A stretch of DNA of 64,000 nt from Scilla litardierei (GCA_030789695.1 JAULAV010009262.1:16949-80948); one strand, 5' to 3'; counted from the first letter of the stretch, positions 42,029 through 56,135 are shown. Numbers and translations are program-made. The notes: generated by a model not told the origin, from the sequence alone.

Positions 42029-45000
42029 TAGGTTTGCGTAACGATCTAGCACTGCATTTTATTAAACATTGAAATGCTTTTAAAATACTTTTAAAATGTT
42101 TTAAAGTTATGAGATGATTTTAAAATATTTTTAGATGCCTTATAAAATGTTTTAAAAGTTATGAGATTATTTTCAAAAAAATTTTAGAAGCCCCTTTTGA
42201 AAATGTTTCTTTAAATTTATGCGATAAGTTTAAAATGTTTTAGAGGTTTAAAAATTCTATATGATAAATTTTTGAACATGGAAATTTTTTTTTAAAATGA
42301 TGTTTTAAATTTATATGATATTTTATAAAACTAATTTTAATATTTTAAAATTTTTATGCGATAAATATTTTAAGTAGCATGCATATTTTGTGATCTTTTA
42401 AAACAAGTTTTTATGAGATAAAATAAAATGTTTTAAAAATCATATTTTTAAATTTAAATTATTAATTTAAGTATGCATGCTAAAATTGTTTATGCGATAA
42501 AATTTCGTCTATTTAATTGTTAAATAGTTGTACACTTTTATTTTATGCGATAAATTAGTGTAACTTTATTATTATGGCTATGTCATCTTGTCCTTTATTT
42601 GATAACACAAGACAACCTCTTTGGTTAGCCATTAAAGAACTCGATAAAATTTATGAGATAAATTCTAATGACATGCTATGTTTTAATAAAACATTAACAA
42701 CACTTCAAGACCTAATTCCTGATTAGGGTAGTCCCTTTAATGATTTTAATTCTTATTGTTATGAAATTAATTCTCATTAAAGGACTTCGCTTTTAGCGTT
42801 GGTTAATAAATTTATTAAAATCCTAATAACGATTAGGATAGCACGTGAACCTTATAGTTGATAAGGATTTAATAAAAGTTATTAAACAAATCCTAAAATT
42901 TTGAATTTAAGGATTCAAGTAGTTGATAGGATTAATTAGTTGTTAAATAAAAGCCTTTTAGTCTATGGCATGCATATAAAAATGACAAGCTTCATTCAAT
43001 GGACCATGATCCAGTCAATGTGCTTGGCTAAGTTTGCTGGATCACCTTTTGAAGGATAGTGATCCTGGCTTAGTCAATTCCCTGGCTGTGTTCCGCTGGA
43101 CCGCAATGACGTGAATTATGATTGTATGACACCCTAGACTATATCTAAGTCAAATACGTTAATAAATCTTTTTCAAGATTAGCCGTAGCCCTCCTTGTTT
43201 TAGGGGCTGGCAACTATAGGACCCGTGTTACAGTTGTTGAGCTACACTCAAGCTGTGACATGGCAACCTTGTAGAAACCAACTCCTTAAATACATAAGAT
43301 GAAATCTTGACTGACCAAAACCGTCGTGTCATACACCGAGCGCTGGCGTAAGTTAAGTCAATGATGTAGTCTAGCTAGATGTAGTTTAAGACCTGACCCA
43401 AACCGACGTGTCGTGAATACACCGAGCGCTGGGGCAAGTCAGGCTAGACACGAAAACAAGGGTCTGACTAGACTAGACATTGTGATTTGGATGAGCACAC
43501 TCATGATCACAAATGGCTAGGGGTAAAAACTGAATAAGAGGGTCATATCTGATATGATTGATGAAGAGTCATCTTCCGACTACAGAGTCAATCAACTTGT
43601 TGAGCACACTCAAGGTTGTTAGGCTAAAGGTGATTGGACCTCTTACCCATTAATTTTAATTAGATTAAATCGTTCGTTATTAAGCTTTGAAACGATCGTA
43701 AAAATAGTGGGAGGATATCGATAGATAAAAGCCATTCTACCTATATTTAATATTGAACATATGCTAAACTAGGGCAAGACTATGTTTACCGAAGGAATCA
43801 AAATGTAATATTTTAATGAAATAAGTTAACTGGTCAAATAGGTTGATTAATTGAATAACAAGTTAAATTCTAATTGATAGAATTAAAACTATATTCTCGT
43901 TGACATTAAAATGACCTTCTAAAGAACAGACTTAAAAAATATGATTTCATTAAGTTCTGGGTCCAACAAATAAATTCACGCTACATGTCACTCGTCTCTA
44001 TATGAGGCAGCTTGAACATATAGGATATTCGAAGTATGTTTCTCCCTACAACTTGTCGAGCTACACTCAAGGTTGTATGGATAAACAATTTTTATCCACA
44101 AAGTTCGAGAATTCGATCAAACCGCTTGAGTCGAATATAAGTGCATGAGCGGTGCAAGACTATGTATCCCAACCGGATCTTGAGACAAGAAACTTCTTGA
44201 GCTACACTCAAGATTGCAACTCTCAGATGTTTGGATACATGAGATGCTTGCATATCTATTTATTTATGTTTGGTTATTTAATATCTAAATATGATTTAGA
44301 AAAGGAAGAAGGCACTCCGGAAATTCAATCGAGTTAAATATTTTAATTTATCATTAGTAAAGGCATAAGTAGGAGGAAATGAAAATGTGACATATTTTGA
44401 TGTCACGATTTCAAAATTATTGTTGTACAAAAGGTTAACACATTTTGACGAATGTCGTCACATTGCTTCTGAAGCAATGAGTAATATGTGTAACGATAAT
44501 ATATGTATTAAATGTTAATATATAAATACACAAGATAATAGCAAACTTGTATGGCAAAATAGACTAGGCCGTATCGAGAGACTAAGCTTCACAAGTCATA
44601 TAAAGAGGGGTCAGACCTCTCGTATTATGAAGTGTGCGGACACTTGTGAGTCTTACCCTCTTAGACATAATGGCCGAAACCCATCTGTAAAACAGTGGGA
44701 GAATGAGTTGTCGAACTCAGTCTCGTACCTACTGATGTACCCAAGTCTAGATTAACCAAAATAAGTTATTCGTATATTTTATTAAGACACGTGCTCTTGA
44801 TGAAACACAGTCTGATAAAATAAAGAACAAAATGACAAAAGTATTTAAACTGAATCGATTAGATCGAATGGTCAAATACTTAGCTATATAAAATCTTGCG
44901 TAATTAAAAGAAAATATGATTTTCTATCAGGTCAGGCATGTTAACACGTCCGTGTGTTAAACCGTATGAATCACACTTAGTTAGACTTGGTGCGATCCAT

Positions 45001-45963
45001 AGCAAGTGACTCTGAGTTAAGTCCTCCCTCTGGGTTAAGTCCCAGATAGTAATGCCTAGGTTTTGATAATGTTCTATGAGGACATTATCAATAAGATATT
45101 CATTAAATTGATCATTAGGAAGTTGTATAATTACTCGAATTTCGTGGGACGAAGAGTCGAGTTAGACATCATAACTGATGATGACTTAGTCAACTTCTAA
45201 GTTCGGAGTAGTAACTCCGATTTATAACTTGATGCAATTAGAACAGGTCCGTGTGCGTAAATAAATTTTGGAATTTAGTTTACGTGCCTAAGAAAAATGT
45301 TTCCTCACTTTCTGCAAGTAAATCTTTAAGTTGAAAGGTTGGTGCAGAGAGGAAAATAGTGAAGTGCAATCATGTTGGTCGAACACGGTTTTTCATCCTA
45401 ATTCCTATAAACGGATTATGTTGAAACCGTCTCGCCAGCAGATGTGTACGAATCTACTCAGACCAAGCTCGATGTAAACACTCATGTTGGCCATGAAAAT
45501 TTGAGCATTCACTTATAAGTTCATTTTTCTAAATATGATTTAGGCGAACCAACTTATATGAATTAGCCAGCAAGTTTTCAAGGTCAGTGGGAGCGTATAA
45601 ATTACATGCGAGGCATCAAAGAGATGGAACATTTATTTTAACAAAGTAATCAAAAGGTTTGACACTTTATATGAAATAGATATGAGCCATTTGAAATGAC
45701 CAGTAACTAATTTAAAATTATTATCGTAAGGTATGATGAACTGGATATGATCCAAGGAAAATAAAAATATTATGGATTCCGAAAGACCAAGTGAATTATT
45801 TGAATGAGATTCAAATGGTTGGTCTTAACATGAACATAGAAACCTCTTAAGTCTATAGTGTAGACGGTTTTAGCAGATCCACTCACGAAGGCTCTACCAC
45901 ATGAAGTCGGGAAAACTTATGTGTAAAAACGGTATAAGATACCGAGATAAATGGGCCTGCGTG
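42029..45963 (+). other. Non-coding interior of LARD copy X
   Basis: AT-rich, colinear with the interior of copy Y in reverse. No gag or pol. The frame at 44152-44337 (61 codons) shares its first 12 residues with the copy Y frame but diverges at the end; the 90-codon frame of copy Y is broken here (about 45380-45640). Hairpin motifs lie at 43236-43252, 43599-43614, 44055-44072 and 44196-44212, in the mirrored order and spacing of copy Y. The stretch 42050-42480 is made of ttttaaaat-like words. Confidence 0.8.
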
Positions 45964-45974
45964 AAAGTGGGAGA
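45964..45974 (+). other. Polypurine tract of LARD copy X
   Basis: aaagtgggaga directly before the TG of the 3' LTR. Confidence 0.88.
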
Positions 45975-48438
45975 TGTAGAGGAATGATTCCCTCGAGGAT
46001 ATTTATCTCTGTGTGAATAGCACAAACATCTTGTTCGAAATAACAGTAAGCTGTTTGGTAATAATTTATCTAAGTTATAATATAGTAAACCATTAGATAT
46101 TAACTTAGGTAAAGTCCTGAGACTTTATGCAAGGCCAAACATGTATCGAGATGAGTATCTCGATCATGGAGAAATGTTTGACCGACTGTAGCATAAGTCT
46201 AAAATGGTTCGTGGTCGTAGATGTTTCGAAATAAGAATATCAAAACATCGGATAGACCATTATGTCTTAGTCTTCATCGTTAAGCGGTGGCGATGATCTC
46301 AAGATCATTCGACTTGGCGAAGTTGGAGACGAGACACAGGTGCTCATTAGAGAATGAGTTCACTGAACGATCCACAAGAGTTATCATATGGTTACATTGA
46401 CCAATCTGTCAATGATACTCTTAGTGATGATAGGAAAGTTGGTCTTTTGACTTGATGTCATTTTACGAACCTGTACGTGAACGGTGCCACTTAGATCACT
46501 GACCTAACTTCGAGGCTAGGCCTGTTGAACGGTCTTTGATTGGGTGTCACTTGAAGCGTACGAGGAGAGTAATGGCCAAGAGAGGATTCGTCTCTCCCGG
46601 TCAATGGGAGTTAGTGTCGTAGCGTTAGTTTGGTCTTTAGTAAAAACTCTGCGCAGAGTATGTTGGAAGAAGTCCAACATTAGTTGACTAAAGATCGATA
46701 GAAACTAACCGGAGTCAAGTTATTGGGGTTGACAGTTTGACTGTATCCTAGACTTGATCTACACGACATAGTTCAGACGAAGAGACTATAACTACAGAAC
46801 TCATCATAGACACGGTCAGGGTGGTCCCGACAATTCTCATGTTGATGAGCTAACCACATTATGATGATTCTAAAACAGGGACGTCAGCCACTGCTCATGG
46901 TCATCGCCGTATAGGGCTTCGAGCCCAACCTGTAGTAGGGTCAGACCGTAGGGTCACACAAAGAGTGCGACCTTCGTCTAGTAATAGGTAGAAATTAGTT
47001 AGGGAGAAAATTTTGCATTTTTGATGCAAGGGATGGAATAATTGCATTTGATGCAATATGATAATTTAAGTCTAGATAGGGGACTAATTTGCATATGATG
47101 CAAAAGAGATTAAACGTGTCTTAAATAGTTTAGGACTATACTTAATAATATAAATGCAAGGAAAAGTTCACGGGTAAGACAGGAATGTTCCAGTCTACAC
47201 TCAGGTTCGAACGGCATCCAAATCGGACGCCAGATGTGCAAGATACGCGCATTAGCCCAAAAAGAAATACATATATGATATTTTGCCCAAGGCCTGTGCA
47301 AGCCCAGGCACTGGGCGAGCCCAGACACTGGCCTGGGCCTGCCCAGCGCCTGGGCAAAAGCCCAGGCTGCGCCTGGGCTTCTGCCCGGGCCGCTTGGGCA
47401 GGCCCAGGCGCGGGCCTGGGCGTTGCCCAGGCGCCGGCCTAGGCTTTTGCCGAGGCAGGGCTGTTTTTGGCCTGCGCGCGCTGCATAGTATGGGTCCCAC
47501 TTGTGGGCCCCAGTTCTAGGGGTTTTAACCCTTTATTGTGGAGAATTTTTGACGGCTCAGTTTTTGCGAAAAACTAGCCTTGGGCTGAACTTTGGGCGAT
47601 CAATTGGAGGGTCAAACGGACTCCGATTGACGTGTCGTTTTTTTCCTATGCGTTCACCGTTGAACACCCTTCGAATTGATAGGTTGTATTAATCATGAAG
47701 CTCAACGGTGAGTGAGTTAAAATTCACGGAAGTTTGCACTTTGTGAAGGGCAAACCAACTTGATTTAATTAACTCTAATTTAATAGTACCACATCGGTTG
47801 TGCAGAAAAGGAGAGAGTCCGCCGCCTATATAAATAGGGGCTTCCCCCTTCCTCCAAACTCGTCCCAATCTCTAGATCTGAGCGGCTCTCGTAAATGTTG
47901 GAGCACGCTCGGATCTAGGCTTAAATTAATATTTCTCCTCTCCCTAACATTTCTGCCTTACTCTTGAGGGCTCTAGCAAAGCCGCAACGGAGTTCGGATT
48001 CGGATCCGAAATCTAGGCAAAGGTTTCACTCGCGTGAAACTTTCTTCGGCATGTGGTTGGCTCGGCGACACGAGGCTTGCTCACCTCGGGATGCGGAGCG
48101 GTTCGAGGAGTGGCTCGGCGTGGGACGGGGAGCAGCTTGGAAGACAGTGCCGAACATCTCGCCTGCTCTAGGGTTGGGATTCCGGGTATGTATTTTATTA
48201 GCATTAGTTTAATTTAATTGCAGTAGGTTAGATCCTTCTTGGGATGGTCAGATCCATCCCAAGTTGGCATAGATCTTGGCTAAGGGTCTGTACCTTAGGG
48301 ATAAGTTAAATTGTTTAACTGCATGTTAATTAAATTATCATAGTTTTATTTTCTGTTGCAAATTCGTATGTCTATGTTCCGTCCGACTAAGGACGGGAAT
48401 AGTGTTTTTGTGCCCTAAGGGTTCCCCAAAACCCTTCA
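45975..48438 (+). repeat. 3' LTR of LARD copy X
   Basis: 2464 bp from tgtagaggaa to aaacccttca. The GC-rich palindromic block at 47287-47460 (gcccaggc/gcctgggc words) differs in length and order from that in the 5' LTR. TATA box ctatataaatag at 47826-47837. Satellite B resumes at 48439. Confidence 0.92.
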
Positions 48439-49962
48439 CGCTCTTCATTTGGTCTCTTATTTTCCCACAACGCCTGCGAAATCCTTGCAAGTCCACGAAA
48501 TCATTAACAGTGGCAATTGCATGTGTATTTAACCTGTGAATGGATTCTTATCATTTTCCCAGGGAAAGCTATGGTAATGCACTATCGTATAAGGCCTGGA
48601 TTTGACAATTTCTGGCAGTAGTGTAAGCCGGGGCTCCTCAACACCTCTATCTGGAATAACCGTGGGGTTATCCCAATCAAATATCATGAGAAATCATGGA
48701 AACAACCTCCTCTTCACATAGAAACTACAGACGCGCCTCATTTGGCATCTTATTTCTCCACGATGCCAGCAAAATCCGTGCGAGTGCCAGAAATCTTTAA
48801 CTGTGGCAATTGCATGTGAATTGAATCCATGAGTGGATTCTTATTTTTTTTCCATTGAAAGATATGGTGATGCACTATCAGTATTATAGGAGCAAGGAAT
48901 TCGGTCTTTTAAGGCATGGATTAGTCGATTTCTAGCATTTGTGTAAGTTAGGGATGCCAGAAATCGAAAAAAATTTCAACGCCGATATTCAAAGCAACCA
49001 TGGGATTATCCTAATCGAAATCCCATGGGAAATCTTGGAAACTACCTCGTCTTCACTTAGAAATCACGAATGCTCCTCATTTGGAATCTTATTTTTTCCA
49101 CGACGCCTGTAAAATCCGTGCAAGTCCCAGACATCGTTAATGGTGGCAATTGCATGTGTGCTAAGCACGCGAGTGAATTCTTATCGTTTTTCTATGGATA
49201 GCAATGGAGATGCCCTATCGGTGTGCTAGGAGCCAAGAATTTGGTCATTTTAGACCTGGATTGGTCGATTTATGGCATTAAGGGAAGCATAAGCTGTCAG
49301 AAATAAAAAATGCTTCAACATTGCTATTTGAAGCAACTGTGGGTTTATCTCAATCAAAATCTCATGGAAAATTATGGAAACTACCTCCTCTTCACATAAA
49401 AACCATGGACGATCCTCATTTGGCCTCTTATTTTCCCACAACGTCTACGAAATCTGTGCGAGTCCCAGAAATCATTTACTGTGGCAATTGCATATGTATT
49501 GAATCCATGAGTGGATTCTTATCGTTTTCCCATGAAAAGAAATTGTGATGCATAATCGATGTCGTAGGAGCCAAGAATTTGGTCATTTGAGACCTGTACT
49601 GGCCGATTTATGGCATTAGTGTAAGCTGGGGATGCCAGAAATCGAAAACATTTTCAACACCGCTATTTAGCGTAACCATGGGAATATGATACTCGAAATC
49701 TCATGGAAAATCGTGAAAACTACCTCTTCACATTGAAACCAGGGACACTCTTCATTTGTCCTCTTATTTCCCCCACGATGCCTTTGAAACACGTGCGAGT
49801 CACCGTAATCGTTAACAGTGGCAAGTGCATGTGTATTGAACTTGTGAGTGGATTCTTATTGTATTTCCATGGATAGAAATGGTGATGCCCAATCGATGTT
49901 GCAAAAGCCAAGAATCTGATCATGTGAGGCCTGAATTGGCTGATTTTAGCATTAGTGTAAGC
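48439..49962. repeat. Satellite B, middle array
   Basis: About 4.5 monomers of the 335 bp satellite, aligned monomer by monomer with 9187-10721 and sharing private variants with it (for example cagggaaagctatggta and ggcagtagtgtaagccgggg). It is therefore a duplicate of that very segment and not just another array. It ends at the poly(A) of LINE copy B. Confidence 0.92.
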
Positions 49963-49963
49963 T
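49953..49963. repeat. LINE copy B target site duplication, 3' side
   Basis: tagtgtaagct here and tagtgtaaact at 56136-56146 differ at one of 11 bases. Satellite B continues on the far side with the expected next bases (ggggctgc-like), which confirms insertion within a monomer. Confidence 0.8.
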
Positions 49964-50131
49964 TTTTTTGGATAAGGTAAGCATTATAACCAAAAAACCA
50001 ATATATACAAGCACATGGGCATACCCTTGAAAATAAAGTTAAGGACAGACCCCTAACAATAATAGAAAGCAAGACAGCTGGTACAAATATTATCATCGCC
50101 TTACAATAAAACACCACTAAACGACCCAAAA

Positions 50132-53100
50132 CTAATCAAAACCACTATCAGAAAATCCCCAGGAGCATTGTAGCCCTTTATTCTCCATGGAAGCAGCCAC
50201 CTCTTCTAAGGAATCAACACAAGTACATACAGAGAATTTGACATACTCAACCAGCTGGGGACATGCATCTAGGTGGCTCATCAGGGAAGCGAGAATTACG
50301 CTTCCTCCAAATAGCATAAACTGCTGCTGCTAGCATAAGACGCACAATCATAACACGAATAGATGTGTGGCAAATCCTCCTATCCAAGAAATAGTCTCAG
50401 ACCATGAACGTGGTTCCCAAGGAAGGACACATTTGACAAGCAAGGAACGCCATATGTGCTCGGTGAAGGAACAATTAAAGAATAGATGCTCCACATCTTC
50501 ATACCCTGCACCACACAAAACACAATGAGCCTAAGAAATGCATCCATACCTAAGTAGCTTATCCCGAGTAGTAAGAGCATCTCGAATAGCTAACCATAGA
50601 ATAAAAGCATGCCTATGAATCCTCTGCTTATGCCAAACCACCTGCCACCAGTCAACCAAGGGAGATCGAGTCCTCAAACATTTATAAGCGCTACGAATAG
50701 AAAACATTCTTACAGAATCTAGCCACTCCAATTCATCAGTACGGTTTGAATCAGGTTTAAAATTAGCAGTTGTATGAGAACGCAACTGTATCAAATCTGG
50801 AGATTATGCAGAATGCCAACACCATTCCTTACCATTCACAAGGGCATTCACAGTAGCATTATGACCCAATCCAGAATCATAAATAATACGATATCCAAAA
50901 GTTTCCACGAGAGGGCCAAAAGGATGCCAATTATCAAACCATAATGAAATACTACGGCCATCACCGACACGAAACCTCATAAGAGCAACCACCTGGGCAT
51001 GTCACCTCCCACATACTCCGTACCCTAAGAAGATAGTAATAAACCCAAGAACACCACACAGAGTCAAGAGGACGAGAACACAATAACCGAACATGCTTCA
51101 TAATAGCGGCCTTGTGACAATGCCCTTCCAGACAACCTTCCTCGAAAGGCAAGCAAACAGAATCCCAAGAAAACTTAGCCCCTCCAGACGACAAATCAGT
51201 ACCCTTCCAAAGGAAAGATCGAAGAGTAAAAATAACCTGTCGAATGACTGCCTTCGGAAGGATAAACATGGAAGCCCAATATACATTAATGGAGAACAAC
51301 ACCGACTTAATAAGTTGGAGTCTACCTACAAATGACAAAGCACGATAAACTCAACTCTGAGCTCTAGCTACAATACGCTCTACTAACACAATCTGCAGTC
51401 TTCAGTTTAGTAGAAATTAAAGGAACCCCAAGATAACGCACAGGCAAAGTACCCTCTTTATACCCAATAATTCCAAGCAAATGATCTACACTCTGAGAAG
51501 ACACCCTACATATAAACATATGGCTCTTTGAAGGATTTGGACTAAGACCAGATAATTCTTGAAACTGTCGAATGCAATCTCCAATCATAACAACAGAATC
51601 TGATTCTGCTCAACAGATAATCATAAGATCGTCCGCGAAATACAAATGAGAAATATTCTCCTTTTCACATCTCCAATGAAATCGAAAAGGCATCTCCTCA
51701 ACCATGCGACACATCAAGCCTGAGAAAACCTCCATAGCAAGAACAAACAAATAAGGAGACATAGGATCCCCCTGCCTTAACCCACGACCACCTGGAAAAA
51801 ACCCCTGCAACTCTCCATTAATGCAAACAGAATATCTGGCTGTAGAAATATACTCTTGAATCCAACCAACAATCCTACTAGGGAATCCCATCACACGAAG
51901 CACAGATATCAAGAAATCCCATCGAATAGAGTCATAAGCTTTCATAAGATCAACCTTTAGAGCTCAACGAGGAGGCCCACCCATTCGATGATAATTACGT
52001 AACAATTCTTGAGAAAGCAAGATATTGTCACTAATCCTCCTACCCTTAATAAAAGCAGTCTGATAAGGGCCAACCAAAGATGCTAACACACCTTTAAGTC
52101 TATTAGCAATAAGCTTTGCAATACTTATAAACTGTATTGCAACATGAAATAGGCCTAAAATATTCGACTTGAGAATGATTAGGAATTTTAGGAACAAGAG
52201 CAATAGTTGTTGCATTTACATGTTTCAATAGCTTTCCAGAATAAAAGAAGGACCTTATAGCACAAAGCACATCATCACCAACAATGCTCCAAGCTTTCTT
52301 AAAGAAACCAGAACTACAATCATCTGGGCCACGCACTTTGTTGTCCTTTAAAGAGAAAAGAACATCCTTAATCTCATCATCTGACACCTCTTTAGCTAGC
52401 TCATGGCTTTGCACCTCAAAAACTCGCTTAGGCAACACTTTACTAAGGAATTCCTCTTCAACCTCCTTACACCCTTGTTGTGGCCCAAGAAGAGCCTCAT
52501 AATAAGATAGTATAACATCCCTAATAGCCTCAGGATCATCCACTCTAGTGCCATCCTCTTTTGAAATAGCTCGAATCTTGCTTCTACTGTGATGTTGCTT
52601 CAGAGCACGAAAAAAGAAGGAAGAGTTTTGGTCACCCAAATTCAGCCACTGCACACGATATTTTTGCCTAAGAAATTTCTCTTCCACCTTAGTAATAGCC
52701 ATATACTCATTAATGAGCCTTGACTCCTCCAAATGTAAGGTAGAATCAAGTGGAGAAGCTTGTATCAACTGCTGCACAGCCTTCAAAGATTCTTTTGCAA
52801 CATTAACACGTGAAGGAACCTTAGAAAAATGGTCCTTATTAAATTCTTCCACGGATTTTTTAACCATCTTCAACTTACAGCATAACCTGAACATAGGTGT
52901 ACCTGCAACATGCACCTCCCACACACGAGCCACCAAAGAGAGAAAGTCAGGATGATCTGCCCAAAAATCGAAAAATTTGAATGGAATTCTACTCCTAGGA
53001 AGGGGACTAGAGTAGCAATCATAGGAATATGGTCTGAAACTCCAGAAAGTAAGAAAGAAGCACTAACACCTGGAAAAGCACACTCCAAGTGAATATTAGC

Positions 53101-53752
53101 CAGTACCCGATCAAGCTTTCGAAATATAGGATTTCAGAGACTGTCTATTAGACCATGTGTATGCACATACATCAAATCGAACATCATCCAATCCTACCTG
53201 ATCAAGACATCTGCCAAAGTCATCCTTCCATGAAGGCCAATCCTCAGAACCACCTATGCCCTCAAGTGGCATACGTACTGCATTAAAGTGTCCAAGAAGC
53301 AACCAAGGATTATCTGAGAAAATAACACCACAAGAAATCAAGTCAGCGCATAACTACATACGAGTAGTAGGAGAAGTAGAACCATAAACCACGGAGACAA
53401 CACAGCTCCAACTATCATCATAAGCCTTCCCCTTACAATTCATAACCTGATCTGTGGTACGAAGAAGAGTAACATGTACATCACAAGGATTCCAACAAAC
53501 CCACACACGGCCATGAGGAGAGAACTCATAGTTATACAAGAACTGCCAAGAAGGAAGAACTTTCCGTGAGACCATCTTCACATTATTCTCATGCACATGA
53601 GTCTCCACTAAGCCACAAAAAGATAACCCATTTTCAGAAATAAAATTTCTCACCTCCCTTTGCTTCAAGGGATTATTTAAACCTCTAACATTCCAAAAAC
53701 AAAAAATCATGGAAATAATGTAAGAGGTAACTTTCACAAAATTTATCGCCAA
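50132..53752 (-). pseudogene. LINE ORF2: AP endonuclease, reverse transcriptase, zf-RVT; broken
   Basis: The endonuclease starts with FCFWNVRGLNN near 53700, has VETHVHE near 53600 and the catalytic SDH in GVSDHIPMI near 53025. RT frames follow at 52103-52936 (ALVPKIPNHSQVEYFRPISC near 52170), 51964-52215 (QTAFIKGRRISDNILL) and 51610-51945 (LRQGDPMSPYLF and the catalytic YFADDLMII near 51625). The stop after that block (TGA) lies where CGA fits. Later frames cover the thumb and the zf-RVT region (MRFRVGDGRSISLWFDNWHP near 50960; HAFILWLAIRDALTTRDKLL near 50600). At least six lesions break the gene. Relative to copy A, about 55 bp near 50984 are deleted. Confidence 0.9.
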
Positions 53753-53817
53753 CGCTCCCCCTGAGGGGAGTTATGCTTCTTACTCTTCTTATTCCCACCT
53801 GACCCCTTTTTATTCTT

Positions 53818-55683
53818 CTACAATGGATCATTTGCTTTCCACGCCAAAGGGTTCCGCAAAATTGGCTCACTATCAGAAAACTCCCCACCATCTGCATTTG
53901 TAGACAAATTAGGAGTGCAGTCACCCTCCTCAATGCAAACAGAATTAGTATCAAGAACCTCATCACTTTGAATTGGCTGATTACAACCCATCAACACATT
54001 ACAATTCGCCTTTTGTGTTCCACCATCCCCATCTAAAACAACATTAGTAGAAGTCACCTCTTTCGTATGCTCATCATTAGAATCAGCAACCAAAACAATA
54101 GGAGAAGTTGTGGAAGAAGTCTTCTTGCTAACCACCTTCATCCACCCACCATTCTCATCAGGACTTGTGGCAGGTTTCGAAACACCCTCAACACTCCCTT
54201 GGGTTTGCTTCCCCTTATCATTCACCGGGACCCAAATCTTAGTAGGTTTAGGGTACATCTCTTGTTCATGCTTCTCACCATCATTCTTGCCTACATGACA
54301 TTGGCTAGTAGCATGCCCAAAAACTTCACATGTATCACACTTAGTAGGAATCCATTCAAAATAAGCCTTAATAAGGACCCGAACACCATTAGAGCGACAT
54401 AACTCAAAGTCATGAATTAAATACACTGAAGCATCAATCTTAACACATACTCGGGCAAAGCTCAATCTAGTACGTGCAATAGTAACATGGTCTGCGTATA
54501 AGGTCTCCCCACAGCCCTTGCAACATAGCTCAACCCTTCTAGTGTCCAAAATTCCAAGGGTATGTCATATAGCCTGACCCAAATCGGTATCTTCTTTAAG
54601 TCCTCCTTAGAAAGTGTAAGATTTGGTTGCCATAGCTTAAGAACAAAAGGATGATTAATAATATGCCAAGGAACCCTCTCTAAAATTTTCATAGCTTGAT
54701 CAATATTATCAAATTTGAAGAATAAAAAACCATTTTCAGATGATAAAACCTCACGTAGACCAAATTTGTCCCACAATTTATGAGCTATTGTGTTAACCAC
54801 CATAAGGGAGCTTCTTCCCCACAAAATACCCAATTAAAGTGCTCTTCCACATATCACAACCCAATGCTGAAACAGTTGCAGGAGAAGCAACCTTCACTTG
54901 TCCACCTTCTGTTTTGGCCTCAAAAAATTTTAATTTTCGAAACACACGGCCCACACTCCCCTTTGTCCCATTAATAGCATCAACATAACTAGATCGAGAT
55001 TTACTATTCTTGTTACCCATATTCATTGTATTATGAGAGCTATGGTCCCTTACCACATTATTTTTTCTGTATAAGACATGTGCACCAGATTTAGAATTTA
55101 ATATGCCCCAATTACTAGGAATATTACTTTCCAAACTAGGAGAACAAGTCAAATTCGCATTAATGGCCTTGAATGCATCAGATTTAGTCTTTAATACTCC
55201 CTCAAACCAAGGAATATTAATTTCCAAAGTAGGAGAGCTCACCATATTTAAATTTAAATTTGAATTAATAGCATTGCTTGCACCAGATTTAGAATTTAAA
55301 ATTCCCTCATAACTAGGATATTACTTTCCAAAGCAGGAGAACGTACGTACCAAATTAGAAATAAATGCCTTCCTTGCATCAGATTTAGCAAGTTCCGACA
55401 GAGAAGGAAATTCCCCATTCCTACAATCAATGCCATCCATTAATGTATTAATGGTGACATTGGAACTTCCAAAAATAGAACTTTCCAAATTTTGATCGCT
55501 GACCGTCGGAAGAACGGCTCTGCCACCATCAACCACCTTGAACCCGGCGGAATGGCCGCCCTCTAAAACAACCATCTCACCTTGATGGCCTGCTAGAATC
55601 AACCACAGTGGAGACAAGCATATCTCAAGTAGTGGGAAAACAGATTTTTGCATCAGAGATGTAGGAAAATGAGGGGAGGACAT
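53818..55683 (-). pseudogene. LINE ORF1: DUF4283 and CCHC zinc knuckle, broken
   Basis: RNA-binding ORF1 of the plant L1 type. Frames at 55321-55683 and 54793-55245 give a poorly conserved N-terminus. DUF4283 begins near 54850 (WKSTLIGYFVGKKLPYG) and continues in the frame at 54462-54833 (NGFLFFKFDNIDQAM, then IPIWVRLYDIPLEFW). The last frame (53818-54549) holds the knuckle CDTCEVFGHATSQC near 54320 and a Ser/Asp-rich tail ending at 53818. Frameshifts lie near 54800 and 54540, and a stop near 55321. About 65 bp separate ORF1 and ORF2. Confidence 0.85.
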
Positions 55684-56135
55684 AGGTGGAGGTAAGGAGG
55701 ATGGGAGATGAGGAGGAGGAGATACCTTGATGCCCTGCTAGAATTAACCACAATGGAGACAAAGCATATTTCTAGAAGTGGAAAATGGATTTGGGGAGCA
55801 GAGATGTAGGAAAATGAGGAGAGGATAGAGGAGGAGGGAAGTAGGATGGAGGAGGGGAGGAGGAGGAGGAGGATAGGACAAAGGAGGAGGGGAGGAGGAT
55901 GGAGTAAGGGAGGATGAGGATGAGGAGAGGCCCGAAAGAACCTCAGTATAGATGATCTTGACCCGTTGCTTATTGCGAATAAGAACCTCGGTTTAAGGAA
56001 GATGCCACAAATGGTGGTGAAAATCCGTTTGATAAGTCGATGGTGAACGCCACGAAAAACTCCGATAAGTTCGAGTAGTTTTTCAAAGAACCAAAGAGAA
56101 ATTCTCTCAGAAATTTTACCGAAAAATCAACTTTC
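55684..56135 (-). other. LINE copy B 5' UTR with purine-rich tract and a duplicated segment
   Basis: The plus strand at 55680-55930 is almost pure purine (ggaggaggaggatag words), so the sense RNA leader is pyrimidine-rich. A segment of about 110 bp at 55578-55690 (ctagaatcaaccacagtgga) recurs in diverged form at 55728-55835. The 56000-56135 part is ordinary non-coding DNA ending at the target duplication. Confidence 0.75.

Larger units (their letters stand above)
40461..48438 (+). mobile_element. LARD-type non-autonomous LTR retrotransposon (copy X), 5' LTR truncated
   Basis: Plus-oriented relative of copy Y: partial 5' LTR (40461-42014), tRNA-iMet primer site, 3.9 kb non-coding interior, polypurine tract, full 3' LTR (45975-48438). 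Interior and LTR flanks align with copy Y in reverse orientation, with noticeably more divergence than between the Y LTRs. The first 914 bp of its 5' LTR (matching 45975-46888) are absent because the Athila element entered there and the far side was deleted. It is inserted in satellite B; the right flank is cgctc. Confidence 0.9.
49963..56135 (-). mobile_element. L1-type LINE, copy B, near full length
   Basis: 6.2 kb minus-strand non-LTR retrotransposon: 5' UTR (56135-55684), ORF1 (55683-53818), ORF2 with endonuclease, RT and zf-RVT (53752-50132), 3' UTR and a 7-base poly(A) at 49969-49963. Satellite B flanks it on both sides with an 11 bp imperfect target duplication. Several frameshifts and stops make it inactive. 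Copy A has the same insertion point. Confidence 0.92.
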
